Shown here: positions 46,762-57,954 of the stretch, piece after piece
Numbering within the stretch: position 1 is the stretch's first letter
Layout: every line of letters begins with the position of its first letter
From: Liquidambar formosana
Lineage: Eukaryota; Streptophyta; Magnoliopsida; Saxifragales; Altingiaceae
Assembly: GCA_039720395.1 (NCBI GenBank)
Contig: CM077831.1
Location: forward strand, 18,344,982 to 18,408,981
Direction of reading: 5' to 3'
Length of the DNA: 64,000 nucleotides
The notes under the pieces: generated by a model
Told to the model about the DNA's origin: nothing
The model's input: the letters and a program-made list of their open reading frames with translations, nothing else
Database searches by the model: none
Translations under genes and position numbers: made by a program

Positions 46762-49700
46762 TTAAAGAAATTTGGGGTTTTCATGCCCCCGTCTGTGGAA
46801 GGCACGAACATGGAGACCTCCGTCAATGTGAAGAGTGATCATAGTCCTGTAATTGACTTCCTTTTTGTCCTCGCTCAGTTTGAAGAAAAAACAGCCTAAC
46901 AAGACAGCTGAGAAAATTTTCATCTGCCTATACGCAAATTCCTTCCCTAGACAAATTCGCGGACCGGCCTGTAAAACCAGCAGAAACTTTAGTTTTAGCT
47001 TCTTCAACAAGCAGTCACACATTCTGAAATGAAGGTAAATTAAATTCAAAGTGGAATGGCAGATGTTTAATATTGTCCTATTTGTTCTCATTGATGTTCC
47101 CAGCATTACTTCGAACGATGCTAACTGGAAGAGCAAGACCACTCCATAGTAGAAGTGATTGGAAGAGCGGGACATTTCTCTAATGAAGGTGAGCTAGAAC
47201 CATAAAATATTTGAAGAGTAACATTTTCTACCAGATGTTCTAACCTGGAAGGCTGTAAATTTGAAAGGGTTCTCTGGCCGGAAGATACCATCATCATCAA
47301 GCCATCTATCTGGTCGGAAATCCTCTGCATCATCACCCCATATGAATTTCATCCTGCCCATTGCATATGGTTGGTAAGATACCATGTCCCCTTTTTTCAC
47401 ACTGAACCCATCTGGCAGAGTGTCATCTGAAAAGCAAATCTTGGCATCCTGTAACCAGTCACAATTTTATGGTTCAGCTAAAAAAAATGGTTGTGATGAA
47501 TGATTCAGCAAAACTATTATCAAAATGTTGGGAAGCCAATAATAGCATCAAAATATAGAAATTATTTGGGGGAACACTTAGAAAAAATAGTACAAAGAAC
47601 AAATTATACTACAACACCACCAGAAATTTGGTTCCAAGAATGAAATATATTACCAATAATCACATATTTGCATGCATTTAGATACCCATGCGTGTGTTAG
47701 TGAGTGATGTGCATAATTATGGTCATTTTCCATTACCACTGGAACTGCCGGATAGAGTCTGAGTGTCTCAGTTAAAGCAGCATGGAGATATTGCATTTTT
47801 TCCAGAGCTTCTTCATTGACACTGGCTGCAAACTCAGCAAAGTCTGTAATCTCTTCCATTTTGCTCGCTTGTTTGACTTCTTTTGCAACCTTCTCCTGTA
47901 TGTCAGGATGCTTGCAGAGCATGTAAATGAACCAGGAAAGAGTGCTGGCCGTCGTATCTTTGCCAGCGATTATGAAGTTAAGAATTATATCCCGCAAGTA
48001 TTTTGGATCAGCTTCGTTAACTTGCAAAAACCTTGATAAGATGTCTTCTTTCTTCATCTGTCATTTCATGAAACAACAAGGTTAGAAGATGCTTTATAGT
48101 CAATCATAAATAGAAGCTTCAAGTAAAATTCACTCACAGAAGAATCGTCATGTGAGTTCTGCATTTGCTCAGTCTTGTTGTGGATAAGCTTATAAACAAA
48201 ACTGTCTATCACTTTAATATTTTTCTTCAACACAGCTTCTGATCCGATATTCAGAAACTTCTTCACCTTCCACAAGATATCAACATATCGCCAAAGAGTA
48301 ATTGCGCTCGAATCATCAAAAGCCTTGCTGAAATTTGCCCCTTCTTCATTTGATCCACACATGCTGTCTAGCTCAACTCCAAATGCAACTTTGAATATCG
48401 AATCCATGGTTGATTTCATGAACAGATCCTGCATTGGTTATGTGTCAGCCTAATTTTTATTCAATAAGAAAATCATATTGGTCATTGAAGTTATGTTTAT
48501 GCAAACTCACTTGAATATCCATCGCTTGGTTGGAAACTACAGCCTCAGATACTATAACAGCGAGTTTTGCCACATTTCTTCGGAAGACAACACTGCTAAA
48601 ATCCCTCAAAATCTAGTGGAGAATTCATAGCTCGACACCTTTCTTTGTTGGCGCCACTTATCTCCATCAACTGTGAAAATCCCATCACCTAGGAGATCCT
48701 TCAAAATGTTGTAGTTATACCATCCCTGCACAAAGTTTTGAAGAACTAAAATTTGCAGCTGCCAAGTCGAAATTTTAAAATCCGTTTGGCATTTGGGAAA
48801 AGTGAATCCCCTGTAATCATATTGGAAAGCCCCCAAGAAGTGTTATCATTGCAATATATGCTTTGTCGAAAGAGAAAATAAAAAATGAAAAATTCTCCCA
48901 GGAAGTGTAATTGTTGAAATATATGCTTTGTGAGAAACAATTCTTCTTCAAACTGGGGGAAAATGGCTTCCATTTTCATCTTTGAAATTCCATTTTTCAA
49001 GAAATGGAATCATTCAAGTCGTGTTATGGTAATTGTGTCAAGTTTTCAACCAAAAAGCTTAAGCTGTTAATCCGAAGAGGGGAGGGCTCAAATAGGTATA
49101 TGAAATCATGTTAAACTCGATATTTAATCGATGTGGGATGTGGGACTTCTCAACAAATTGTTCAATAATAAAGCTTCCTGGTTTTACAATCTCAGGGACG
49201 AACAACCTGGGACTTAGTGGTGAAATTTCAAAGAAATTTTGAAATGGCTCAAAATCAAATGAATTGTCAAAAACGAATTGATTTTTCCCTTTTTTAACAG
49301 CTAGAATTGGTTTGTCATCCTAGTTGAATTCATATTATTCTGGTTGGGAATTGAACCTTGAAATGAATTGGTTATGAATATCATGATCTATTGGGATCTT
49401 TTACAGGGTTAGTAAAAAGGAAAAAAGAAAAATAATCAAAGGGATATTGGATGAGGGTATACCTTGCCATAATTTTCAAAGTTCGTTTTGAGCATATACT
49501 CAACATTTGCTGGGACTGCAGTATAAATCTCACTCCCTTTCAGGCTGAGAAGCCTGTAAGTCCTATGTTTCCCAGCAAGATCAGTCATGTAGTGGTGTAG
49601 CCTATTGAAGTTGAGGAGCTGGTTAAAGATTGTGCCACCAATAGGATGATACTTCTTCTTCCTCTGTTTTTCCTGCAATTTTCTAGTGAAAAAACTGCAA

Positions 49701-49771
49701 GTCAAGAGAGTAAGAACCAGTGCTATAACTGTAATGGACATGGGGTTAGAGAGGAAATCCATAGAAACCAT
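46762..49771 (-). pseudogene. CYP704-family cytochrome P450, single-base frameshift in exon 2
   Basis: Six exons on minus: 49771-49463, 48725-48511, 48428-48138, 48057-47737, 47448-47245, 46968-46762. It encodes an N-terminal membrane anchor (ITVIALVLTLLTCSFF), a WRQQRK helix-C motif, the I-helix AGKDTTASTLSW, ExxR (ETLR), FRPDRW and the heme loop AGPRICLGKEFAYRQMK. This is a complete clan-86 CYP704 (CYP704C1-like) layout of about 515 aa. Exon 2 is 215 bp where 216 is needed: one base is missing near 48612-48617, after EFSTR, and a stop follows at once. All other exons are open and spliceable, so this is either a very young pseudogene or a base-call error. The family hydroxylates fatty acids at the ER; the substrate is not inferable. 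Confidence 0.88.
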
Positions 49772-49819
49772 TTTGGATACTGAACAGGGAAGAGGGTGAT
49801 CAATAGTTCAACCTGTCAA

Positions 49820-49840
49820 ACTATATATATATATATATTT
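49820..49840 (-). promoter_or_regulatory. Candidate TATA region of the first CYP704 copy
   Basis: A (TA)n run 50-70 bp upstream of the ATG at 49771 could serve as a TATA element. Simple repeats are common here, so support is weak. Confidence 0.3.
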
Positions 49841-49960
49841 GTATTTATTTTTTGTTGCAGTGAAATATCTCTTATGTTTTGGACTATTTTTGTTTGAGCG
49901 TGGGCCACGGGGCTGTGGGAGACACACGTGAGTTCTGACATGTCCCAACGCTCCCGATAA

Positions 49961-50291
49961 TAGGGGTGCAAATCGGTCCGGGTCGGTCCGGTCAGAGGTG
50001 TTTTTGGACCGGACCGAGCTAATTCGAGATTTCAAAATTTGTCTCGAAACTAGACCGATTTAAGCTTGGACCGGGACCGGGACCGGACCGAAAAATTCGG
50101 TCTGGGCCGGTCCGATTCTTGGTTTGTTTGTTTTTTTTTTTTGTGTTCTTGTTTTTGTTTTTGGTTTTTTTTTTTTTGTTTTTTGTTTTTGGTAAAAGGT
50201 AAGAACTTTATTGAATAAGAATTATTATTTATTGAATAATACTTATTTATTGAGTATAATACATTAATATTAACATATAATTATATATCTA

Positions 50292-50331
<40 letters not shown>

Positions 50332-50486
50332 TTGGAATTCGGGAATTCGGTCCGGTCCGGGACTAAAACCCTTAAACCGTGGCCCGGACCAAAGTAATTC
50401 GGGACTTAAGATTTTGGACTGGAACCGGATCGAATTGCACGGAACGGTCCGGTCCTCGGCTCTACCCGAACCATTTTGCACCCTTA
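49961..50486. mobile_element. hAT-like GC-patterned TIR element, 526 bp
   Basis: The termini TAGGGGTGCAAATCGG and (complement of the right end) TAAGGGTGCAAAATGG are inverted repeats. Both subterminal arms are full of GGTCCGG/CCGGACC words, around an AT-rich core with a (TA)n tract (50296-50328). The flanks CTCCCGAT and CTCCCAAG are a possible imperfect 8-bp duplication. It lies 190 bp upstream of the CYP704 start at 49771. Confidence 0.65.
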
Positions 50487-51941
50487 CTCCCAAGAGAAGT
50501 GAGCGATCACTTTTTTTTTCTTTTTTGGTAAATATCTAAAATATATTTGAAAAATAAAATGATATCCAAAATTTCCATTAAATAATTTAGGTTAAATATT
50601 TAAAATATTCTTCAAAAAAAGAATTTTATCCAAAAAAACCTATAAAGTAAATTTTTTTAATTTAAAAAATCTAAATAAAGTTATAGTATATCCAAAAAAC
50701 CCAAAGCCTTAATTTCCATCCAACTCCGTTTAAATTAAACAGTTTTTGGATATACATATCCTTGTTTTTATTTTTATTTTTTTTTTGTGATAAATGAAAA
50801 ATGATCCTTTTATTAGATAAACAAGATAGCAATATAAATTTTGAATAATTATTTTTATATTTTAATAAAACTTTTAATAAGGGCATTTTAGTTAAAAAAA
50901 TTTATCACTTAAAAGGAGTTGGATGGAAGTTAAGTTCTTAAGTTTTTTTGATATAGTTTAACCCAATCTGAGTCTTTTTATTAGAAAATTATTTTATCGA
51001 GTTTTTAGATATAATTCTTTTTATGAATGATATTTTGGATATTTACCCAATAATTTATCTATCCATCTAATCTAATAAATAAATAAATAAATAATCAAAT
51101 CCAATAACCTCACTCGCTTAACTTTTCGTGCAATACTATTAAGAAAGGGCCTACCACATAAATTACTTTAAACTTCATATAAAGTTTACATTTTCTAAGA
51201 TTTTATAAAAAATATAAAAATTTTTACTTAATTTAGTCACGTAATCTACTAAAAAACATCATTCCAAACATAAGTACCTCTTTTGCAATAGCTTAGTTTC
51301 AACTTCCCTACCATCACCTTCACCTTCAGCAAGTATCATGAGTAGTACCTCTCTTGCAAGTTTTTGGCACTGTCGTAGGTCAATCGATTGGTCATAAGCT
51401 TGAAAGATTTCCTCTCAAGCCAATATGCATCAATGTTCTGAATATTTAAAGTCATGCGCTGTATTGCTTCTTGCATATCATTAACAATTTGCATAGCACC
51501 AACGCCATATAGTTCAATCACTTCATCACCTGGAAATCAATAGTTAGGCTCCCAATCAAAATGAGCTTATCAAATAAATGGCTCGGAATAGGATTCATCA
51601 TTGTTATTATTATTAGTATTTTAATATTAGAGGGGGCCTTTTCGTCCAATCATTATTTTTTTGACAGCTATAGATGGAAAATTAATTGAGCAGAGTTATT
51701 GGATTTTTTTATTTATTGTATTAAATGGACAGATAAATTACTTAATGAGGGTTTTTGGATATGATTTTTTTTTTAAAAAAATTTTTGTCAAGGAGGTTTT
51801 AGATATTTACCCTTTTTATATATGATTATTTTAATGCAAGTGGGCTATCTTACCTGGCAATAGCTTCATATTGTTTAACCTCTAAATTTTCAGTCATTTT
51901 AAAGAGTAGCATTTCACTTGCGTATAATTGTGAGACAATAT
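50487..51941. other. AT-rich intergenic sequence of the CYP704 cluster
   Basis: Strongly AT-rich with many short A/T runs and repeated phrases such as GATATTTTGG/ATCCAAAA. A 61-codon minus frame at 51336-51521 is not recognised. No gene supported. Confidence 0.5.
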
Positions 51942-52280
51942 CTAAGAAGTATAGACACACTAGAGGTATTGTCTCCGTATTAGATACAACACTTCTCCGA
52001 CAAACTTTCGACAAGACACTTCTCTTTTCCTATATTTCTTCTCTCTTTTTTGCTTTTTGTGCCTATATTATCAATGAATTACTCCATTAGGGTCTCTAAA
52101 ATAATACATTTTGAATGATGGATGTGATACTACGTACATGATACTATTTAGTTATATATAAAAAAACAAATTCATTTTATTGATGTCATGTCATCGCCGT
52201 GCTATGTCCTAGATTTTGATAATCCATTGTGTCGGAGATCCATATCATGTTGTAACTGCGTCGGTGTCCATACTTCTTAG
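51942..52280. mobile_element. TIR element, family copy 1 (CTAAGAAGTAT ends)
   Basis: The left end CTAAGAAGTATAGACAC and right end GTGTCCATACTTCTTAG are inverted. Internal sequence (for example GGGTCTCTAAAATAA and GCTATGTCCTAGATTTT) matches the element at 56520-56888. Target duplication is uncertain. Confidence 0.6.
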
Positions 52281-52600
52281 GTTATTATCTTATAGTTGAA
52301 TTTACAAAGTTGGGGGAATTAACTATTGGTGTGGTTACATGTGAATAATGATAGTAATATACACTACAAGAAAAACCCCATATTACCACAATACTATTAC
52401 TCGTAGCTTGATCAATCTGTAATTCCCCCTTCAAAATTTAAAACTTGGCTCGATCTTATATAATAAAATGTCTTTTTTTTGTTGAAATGAATAATATAGT
52501 TATGTATTTGCACTAAAATTTTAGACATTTTCATCAAAGTTCTTCTTTCTTATTAATCTCGATGCAATACAACTTAAATGCACATTCCTATCTAGCCAGG

Positions 52601-52644
<44 letters not shown>

Positions 52645-54514
52645 ATTCTCTTATTAGTTGTGTATATATTGTATATGAAAGTATTATTTATGGTTACATG
52701 GTTAATTTACTTTATTGAAAATAAATTTAGACAATCTATTATGATAGTTCCCTCTTGAGTGTATTGTCAAGCACTATCTCTATTGTTGGAGACATTGCAT
52801 AAATCTCAAACCACATGCATTATTGTTGGTTAGAGGTTCCTACATGGGTAAAAAGAAAAAAAATTAACACTTCATGCAAATCATATTCTCTCACCAAAGT
52901 TTATTCTTCATCTTCATTAATGTTTAATCAGAATTCTCTGTTAACTTCGACTAGTACAAATGGGCTCATTTGAATATATTTATGGTAGAATTTTCACCAG
53001 TAGGATAATTTCAATATGATTAACTTGATAGTGTGATGCTTGTTCTTAATCACATGTCTGAAATTACTAAAAAATGAGGTAGCTCACAGATAGAGGGGTG
53101 GGAATGCACATTAATTTGGCAGTCATAGTCTTGTAAAATATGTTGTAAATTAGGAGTTCGATATATGTTTCGATTCTAGTTTTTGTATTCTTATTTTCTT
53201 TAGTAGATAAATATTATTTGCACTCTCAAAAAAGTCTCATACACTCTTTACTCTCATCGAAGAGTGTATATGGAAGGGAGTTTTTTTAGGAGTGCTAATG
53301 GTATATCCCATTTCAAGTCATTATAATTGTTAATGTATATGTGCATTTCTATGTATATTCCACCATTTCATATGTATCAAAAGCTCTGGTGTTTGGAAGG
53401 TTTGGGTTCAACTCTTCCTAATACGAACGGAAATTCTTAATTCTTATTGTGTACACGTGAGCAGTTTTGTCAGATTAACATATATATTCTCCATGAATGT
53501 AGGGGTCCTAGGTTTTGTTAAACAAATAACAAAAAATATGGTTGACGGATAGTGGGTTTTCTAAGTTGAATTACAATATTGGTCCTGTACGTTTTTAATA
53601 AATAAATGCTTTGAAAGCATTGGACTTTCCAACCCACATCCTTTAGATTTTTCATTTTTTCTTTTGGGTTTTATTAACATTGTTAAAATACAGTGGGTTT
53701 TCCATAACATGTGCATGTGACCTTACGGTACATGCTAAAATATATTTAATGAAATAATCATTGCATGCGGAAATATATTTACACAATTTTTATGTATTTC
53801 ACATTTTTTTATTATACAATTTGCATTATTTTTATGTATTTTTATATTTTTCTTTGATATTTGCGTTATTTTCTATACATTTTCTATACAATAATTATTT
53901 CATTAAATACATCTGAACTTATGTCGTGAGATGTATCCAAGAAAACTTATTTGTATTACGTGTTATTTGAATTTAAAGAGAAAAACTCATGTGTAATTGT
54001 GATACGACTAATATAAAATATCACTAACCAATGAAAATGAATCAATATGAAATCATCAAAATACCTTTTGACTTTATACTCTCACTTTATTTCACTTTTC
54101 TTAGCTTGTCTTATTACGTGACTGTATCACAGTCATATGAAAGACTGGTTCAAATTTAATTAAGTGACTAACAAGCAACAGAATTATAGAGCGGTTTAAT
54201 ACATTGTAGGTAGAGATATATAAATTATGTTACTCTTTGAAGTGACAATTGAACTGCCCTATCTTTGACATTTGAACTGCCACTCTGCACAATAAATTAA
54301 GAAGGGAGGCACAGCTGCCAGCGGTGAAAATGACACCCAACACCCAACTGTCTCCCAGAAGCATCACTGTCCATGGTGCCCGCCCACAAATTTATTGTGG
54401 AGTGTACCATGACATGAAAGATAGGACTAAGATAACGCTATCAGTTCCAACCCCACGATGATGAAAAAATAAAATAAATAAATAAATAAATAACAACTAA
54501 GACTATGATCCTTT
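52281..54514. other. Intergenic sequence between CYP704 copies
   Basis: AT-rich with a (TA)n tract at 52606-52638. The block 52920-53060 resembles 56235-56380 (ATTTTCACCAGTAGGAT versus ATTTTCACTAATAGGAT and neighbouring words), which suggests shared intergenic duplications. No gene found. Confidence 0.5.
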
Positions 54515-55500
54515 AAGTCACAATTTTTTGTGTCATCAGCTAGTTTAAACCGAAAGAAGGGAAAGAGAGCCGTGGATAAAATCTCCGTTTGCTGATGAGT
54601 AAATTCCTTCCCTAAACAAATTCGAGGACCTGCTTACGAAACCATAACGTACACAACAGGGAAATATTAAAAGAGTTTGATATGTTATAAGAGCATCTCC
54701 TATCATGTGAGGTATTTAGGTGAGTTATGTATATTTTTTACATCATTACAGTGTATTAATGCATCGTTACAGTTAAAATGCATCACATAAAAAAAATTAC
54801 TATTCTAATGCATGTAAGTCATTTTTTTGTCATCCATCTTTCCCTTCACTTCTAACTATTTATTGGAGGATGATATGGTATATTTGCATTTGAACTATTT
54901 TTTGAATCAAATATAGCCCAAGATTTACTTCAAGCTATACTAGCTTTATTAAATGTCTCATCCAGTGGAGCACCTACTTTTCACACATGAAGCAAAAAAA
55001 TAGCTTTGCCTCACCTTTTACCTAATGGTTGGAGATGCTCTAACTATGTGATGTATAGCTAAAAGACGTTACAAACTTGAAATGCTAAAAATTTGAGAGC
55101 GTCAAAGTCTCGCACATTCTTGTTTTAAAATAAAAAAAAAAAAAAAAAACAAAAAAATGAAGAAGAAGAAGAAGAAGAAGATGGGGGTCCATGAATTTGA
55201 AATTTTGAATGGCGAATTGGGTTGAAAAATGTCATCGTTCTGATAAGAAATCCTTGGCATCTTCCCTCAAAATGTAAAGCATCCTACCCATGGTGGCCAT
55301 ATAGTACACCCCATCTTTTTCTTTTTCCTTCTTCTTTCTTCTTTTTTTTTTTTATTTTTTTTATTTTTTAGTAAATTTTTTTCATGCGAACCCATTTCCT
55401 TGTTTCAATCCAGCTTATGAGTTATAATCATCAGGAAGAGTGTTTATCTGCATTTGCACGCTTGCCATCCTTGAAGTACTTACACCGGCCAGTGACACCA
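54515..55500 (-). pseudogene. CYP704 relic: last two exons only, with a MITE in the intron
   Basis: On minus, 55490-55240 is a broken copy of the penultimate CYP704 exon (DGKRANADK, then after a T-rich insertion DGVYYMATMGRM, EDAKDFLSER). 54640-54515 is a copy of the heme exon (PRICLGKEF, FFRFKLADDTK). The intron between them still aligns with the intron of the intact copy at 58159-58253 but carries a Tourist MITE (54691-55040). Stops, frameshifts and the absence of the first exons make it a dead partial duplicate. It is most similar to the intact downstream copy. Confidence 0.85.
54691..55040. mobile_element. Tourist-type MITE (PIF/Harbinger), 350 bp
   Basis: The ends GAGCATCTCC and GGAGATGCTC are flanked by TAA on both sides (54688-54690, 55041-55043), the three-base target site of PIF/Harbinger elements. 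It is inserted in the intron of the CYP704 relic. Confidence 0.88.
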
Positions 55501-55529
55501 TAGGATTAACATTCGTACTGTTTCATGAA

Positions 55530-56519
55530 AACACAATGTAAACTCACCAATGCCCCCAAAAGCAAAAACAAAAAGGATTAAGGGGAGGATACATGAAAAC
55601 TGACCACCATATCCGCTATAAAAACACTATATCCGCTATAAAAACATCATTATAAATAACTTTGTTAAAAAAAAATTTCTAAAATATGTTGTTTAAGTGC
55701 ACTTTATGGCCATGTAGAGTCTTTGTTTCGTTTTTACAAAAATTTTCATGAAATATGGTAAAAAGAAATCAAGTAAATGACAGATTTGATAAAAATTATA
55801 AAAAAAAAAAAAAAAAAAAAATTTTTGTTCAAAATGATGTTTCCAAATGGACAATGTGTTTAATTTTCATGAAAAATTTTTATATTCTTCTTCATAAAAA
55901 CTTGAAAAGTTAACATCTATGGGGGTGCTTAAGAATTTTTATGATGGAAATAACCTCCCCTAAGGATTAAATATTAGATAAAACAAAAAATTGCAAATAA
56001 AATAGAAACAATTTATATGACCCCTGTCGAACACGACTTGATTCAGGAGCTTTAATTTCAACACCCTTCTCTTTTTTTCTTTTTCTTTTTTTACCAAATT
56101 TATGATTGTAAGCTTGAAAGAAACATAAAAAATTGATGGTGAAAATGTCTGTCCATAGTTGGTTAGAGGATTCCTCATAGGTCCAACTAAATTTTTCTCA
56201 TCGCCCCAACTAAAGTTTGATACTCTATTTCATCTAACATTGTTTGATCAAAATTCTATATCGACAGGCACATGTGGGCCCATTTAAATATATTTTTGTT
56301 GAATTTTCACTAATAGGATGGTTTTAGCATGATTACCCATGATGTAGCATGTGTCTTGATTACCAAATTTCTAGTATTATCTTTTAGGTAGATAAAAATA
56401 AATAATGGTCAATGAAAAGTATAAAATTCAAATCAGCAGAAGGGTAATTAGTATGAAAAGTTGGGGTAAAATTTGGGACATGCGCAAGATTAATAGTGCT
56501 AATGTTATAGACTTATAAC
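55530..56519. other. Intergenic AT-rich sequence
   Basis: Contains a diverged relative (about 55620-55860) of the foldback at 57291-57443 with a long A run at 55799-55821, and the block 56235-56380 shared with 52920-53060. No gene found. Confidence 0.5.
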
Positions 56520-56888
56520 CTAAGAAGCACTTCCCAAAGCCTGCATGTCCGTGTCGGATACGTATTAGACACGATATTTCTCCGATACTTCTCTGACACA
56601 ACACCTATCACTTTGCCTTTATTTTCTTTTATTATTATTTTTTCTTTATTTTCCTTTTCATTATATATTTTCTATGAACAATTTAACTAGGATTTCTAAA
56701 AATAACGCAAAGGCATGCATTTTGGATGATCTATATGGTGTTACGTGAAATTTTATAATTATATGTATAAAAATAAATGTTTTATTAATGTTTTATGCCT
56801 CATGTTATGTCCTAAATTTTAAAATTTTATTATATTTGCGTGTCGGTATCATACCCATGTGTCATGTATTTGTGTTCGTGCTTCTTAC
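56520..56888. mobile_element. TIR element, family copy 2 (CTAAGAAGCAC ends)
   Basis: The left end CTAAGAAGCAC and right end GTGCTTCTTAC are inverted. The body is homologous to 51942-52280 (GGATTTCTAAAAATAACGC, GTTATGTCCTAAATTTT). Ends are approximate. Confidence 0.6.
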
Positions 56889-57290
56889 CTTGTAGCTAAA
56901 GCCATCGGACTTCTTCTTCCCCTTAAGGATGAACAATATACCAAAAAGGAGAGGTCGCATCCTTGTTAAATACAAACCCCCTATGCTTGAGTTTTTTCAA
57001 AATGAACATAGATGACTCATCTCATCAGAGATCCCCTCGGCCTATGGTGCAAGAGATTTACCATGGGCCGAGGAGAAACTATTGGTATGGCTGCAGAGAT
57101 GTGGGCCTTAAGGGCTTGGCTCACCATAGCTTGGTTAAGTGATTTCAGATTGAGAGTGGTTATTGCAAATTTTGCAGGTTTGCAACCCTTCAATATTATT
57201 TGCACACTTTATTTATTTTAATTTTTTAGTATTTTATAAGAAAATAATAAAAGGTTTTTATAAAATATTCATATGATCCACTAGAAATAT

Positions 57291-57443
57291 CATTTTAAAC
57301 AACTTTGTAAGAGAGAGTTTTTTCAAAATTTGTCGTTTAAGTGGACTTTTTGGCAAAAAATGAAACAAAAACTATAAAATGGCCAAAAAAATCCACTTAA
57401 ACAACAAATTTAAAAAATTTCTTCTATGAAGTTGTTCAAAATG
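57291..57443. repeat. Compact inverted repeat (hairpin), arms about 63 nt, loop 27 nt
   Basis: The arms 57291-57354 and 57382-57443 are complementary at roughly five positions in six (shared CATTTT-AACAACTT and TTTAAGTGGA). A relative is found at 55620-55860. It is probably a foldback MITE. Confidence 0.75.
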
Positions 57444-57954
57444 ATGTTTTTTTTTTTTAATTTTTTATTATGTGGGTAATGTGATCAGTTTTTATAAAGA
57501 CTTTCTATATTTTTCATAAAATTTTCATATAATATTGAGTCCTTTTTACCAACCAAAAAAATGCAAAAAAAAAAAGGCAAAAACAAAGGGCATTTTCCTT
57601 GGTACAAATTAATGACACCACTATCTTGCAAAATGAAGCATGGGCAAATATCATAATTCTATTATGGCAGTGAGCCAAAGCAACAAGTGATAGGCTTCAG
57701 CAGGCAGTGAGCATGATATAGTCATGGTCATCATCCACATTAATGTAGACTACTTATATTGAGATTTTTCTTGATGGAAAAATAAGAAAAAAGTGAAACT
57801 AACCCATTCTGATATAGATAAGAGTACAATAAGTAGCTTAATATTAACACCTGATATTAGTTAATATCAAGTTCTATCAGAAGGACTATATATATATTTA
57901 TGGATAATACAACACCAATTGCTCATCAAAGAGGTAAAAATCCTCTACAAATTA

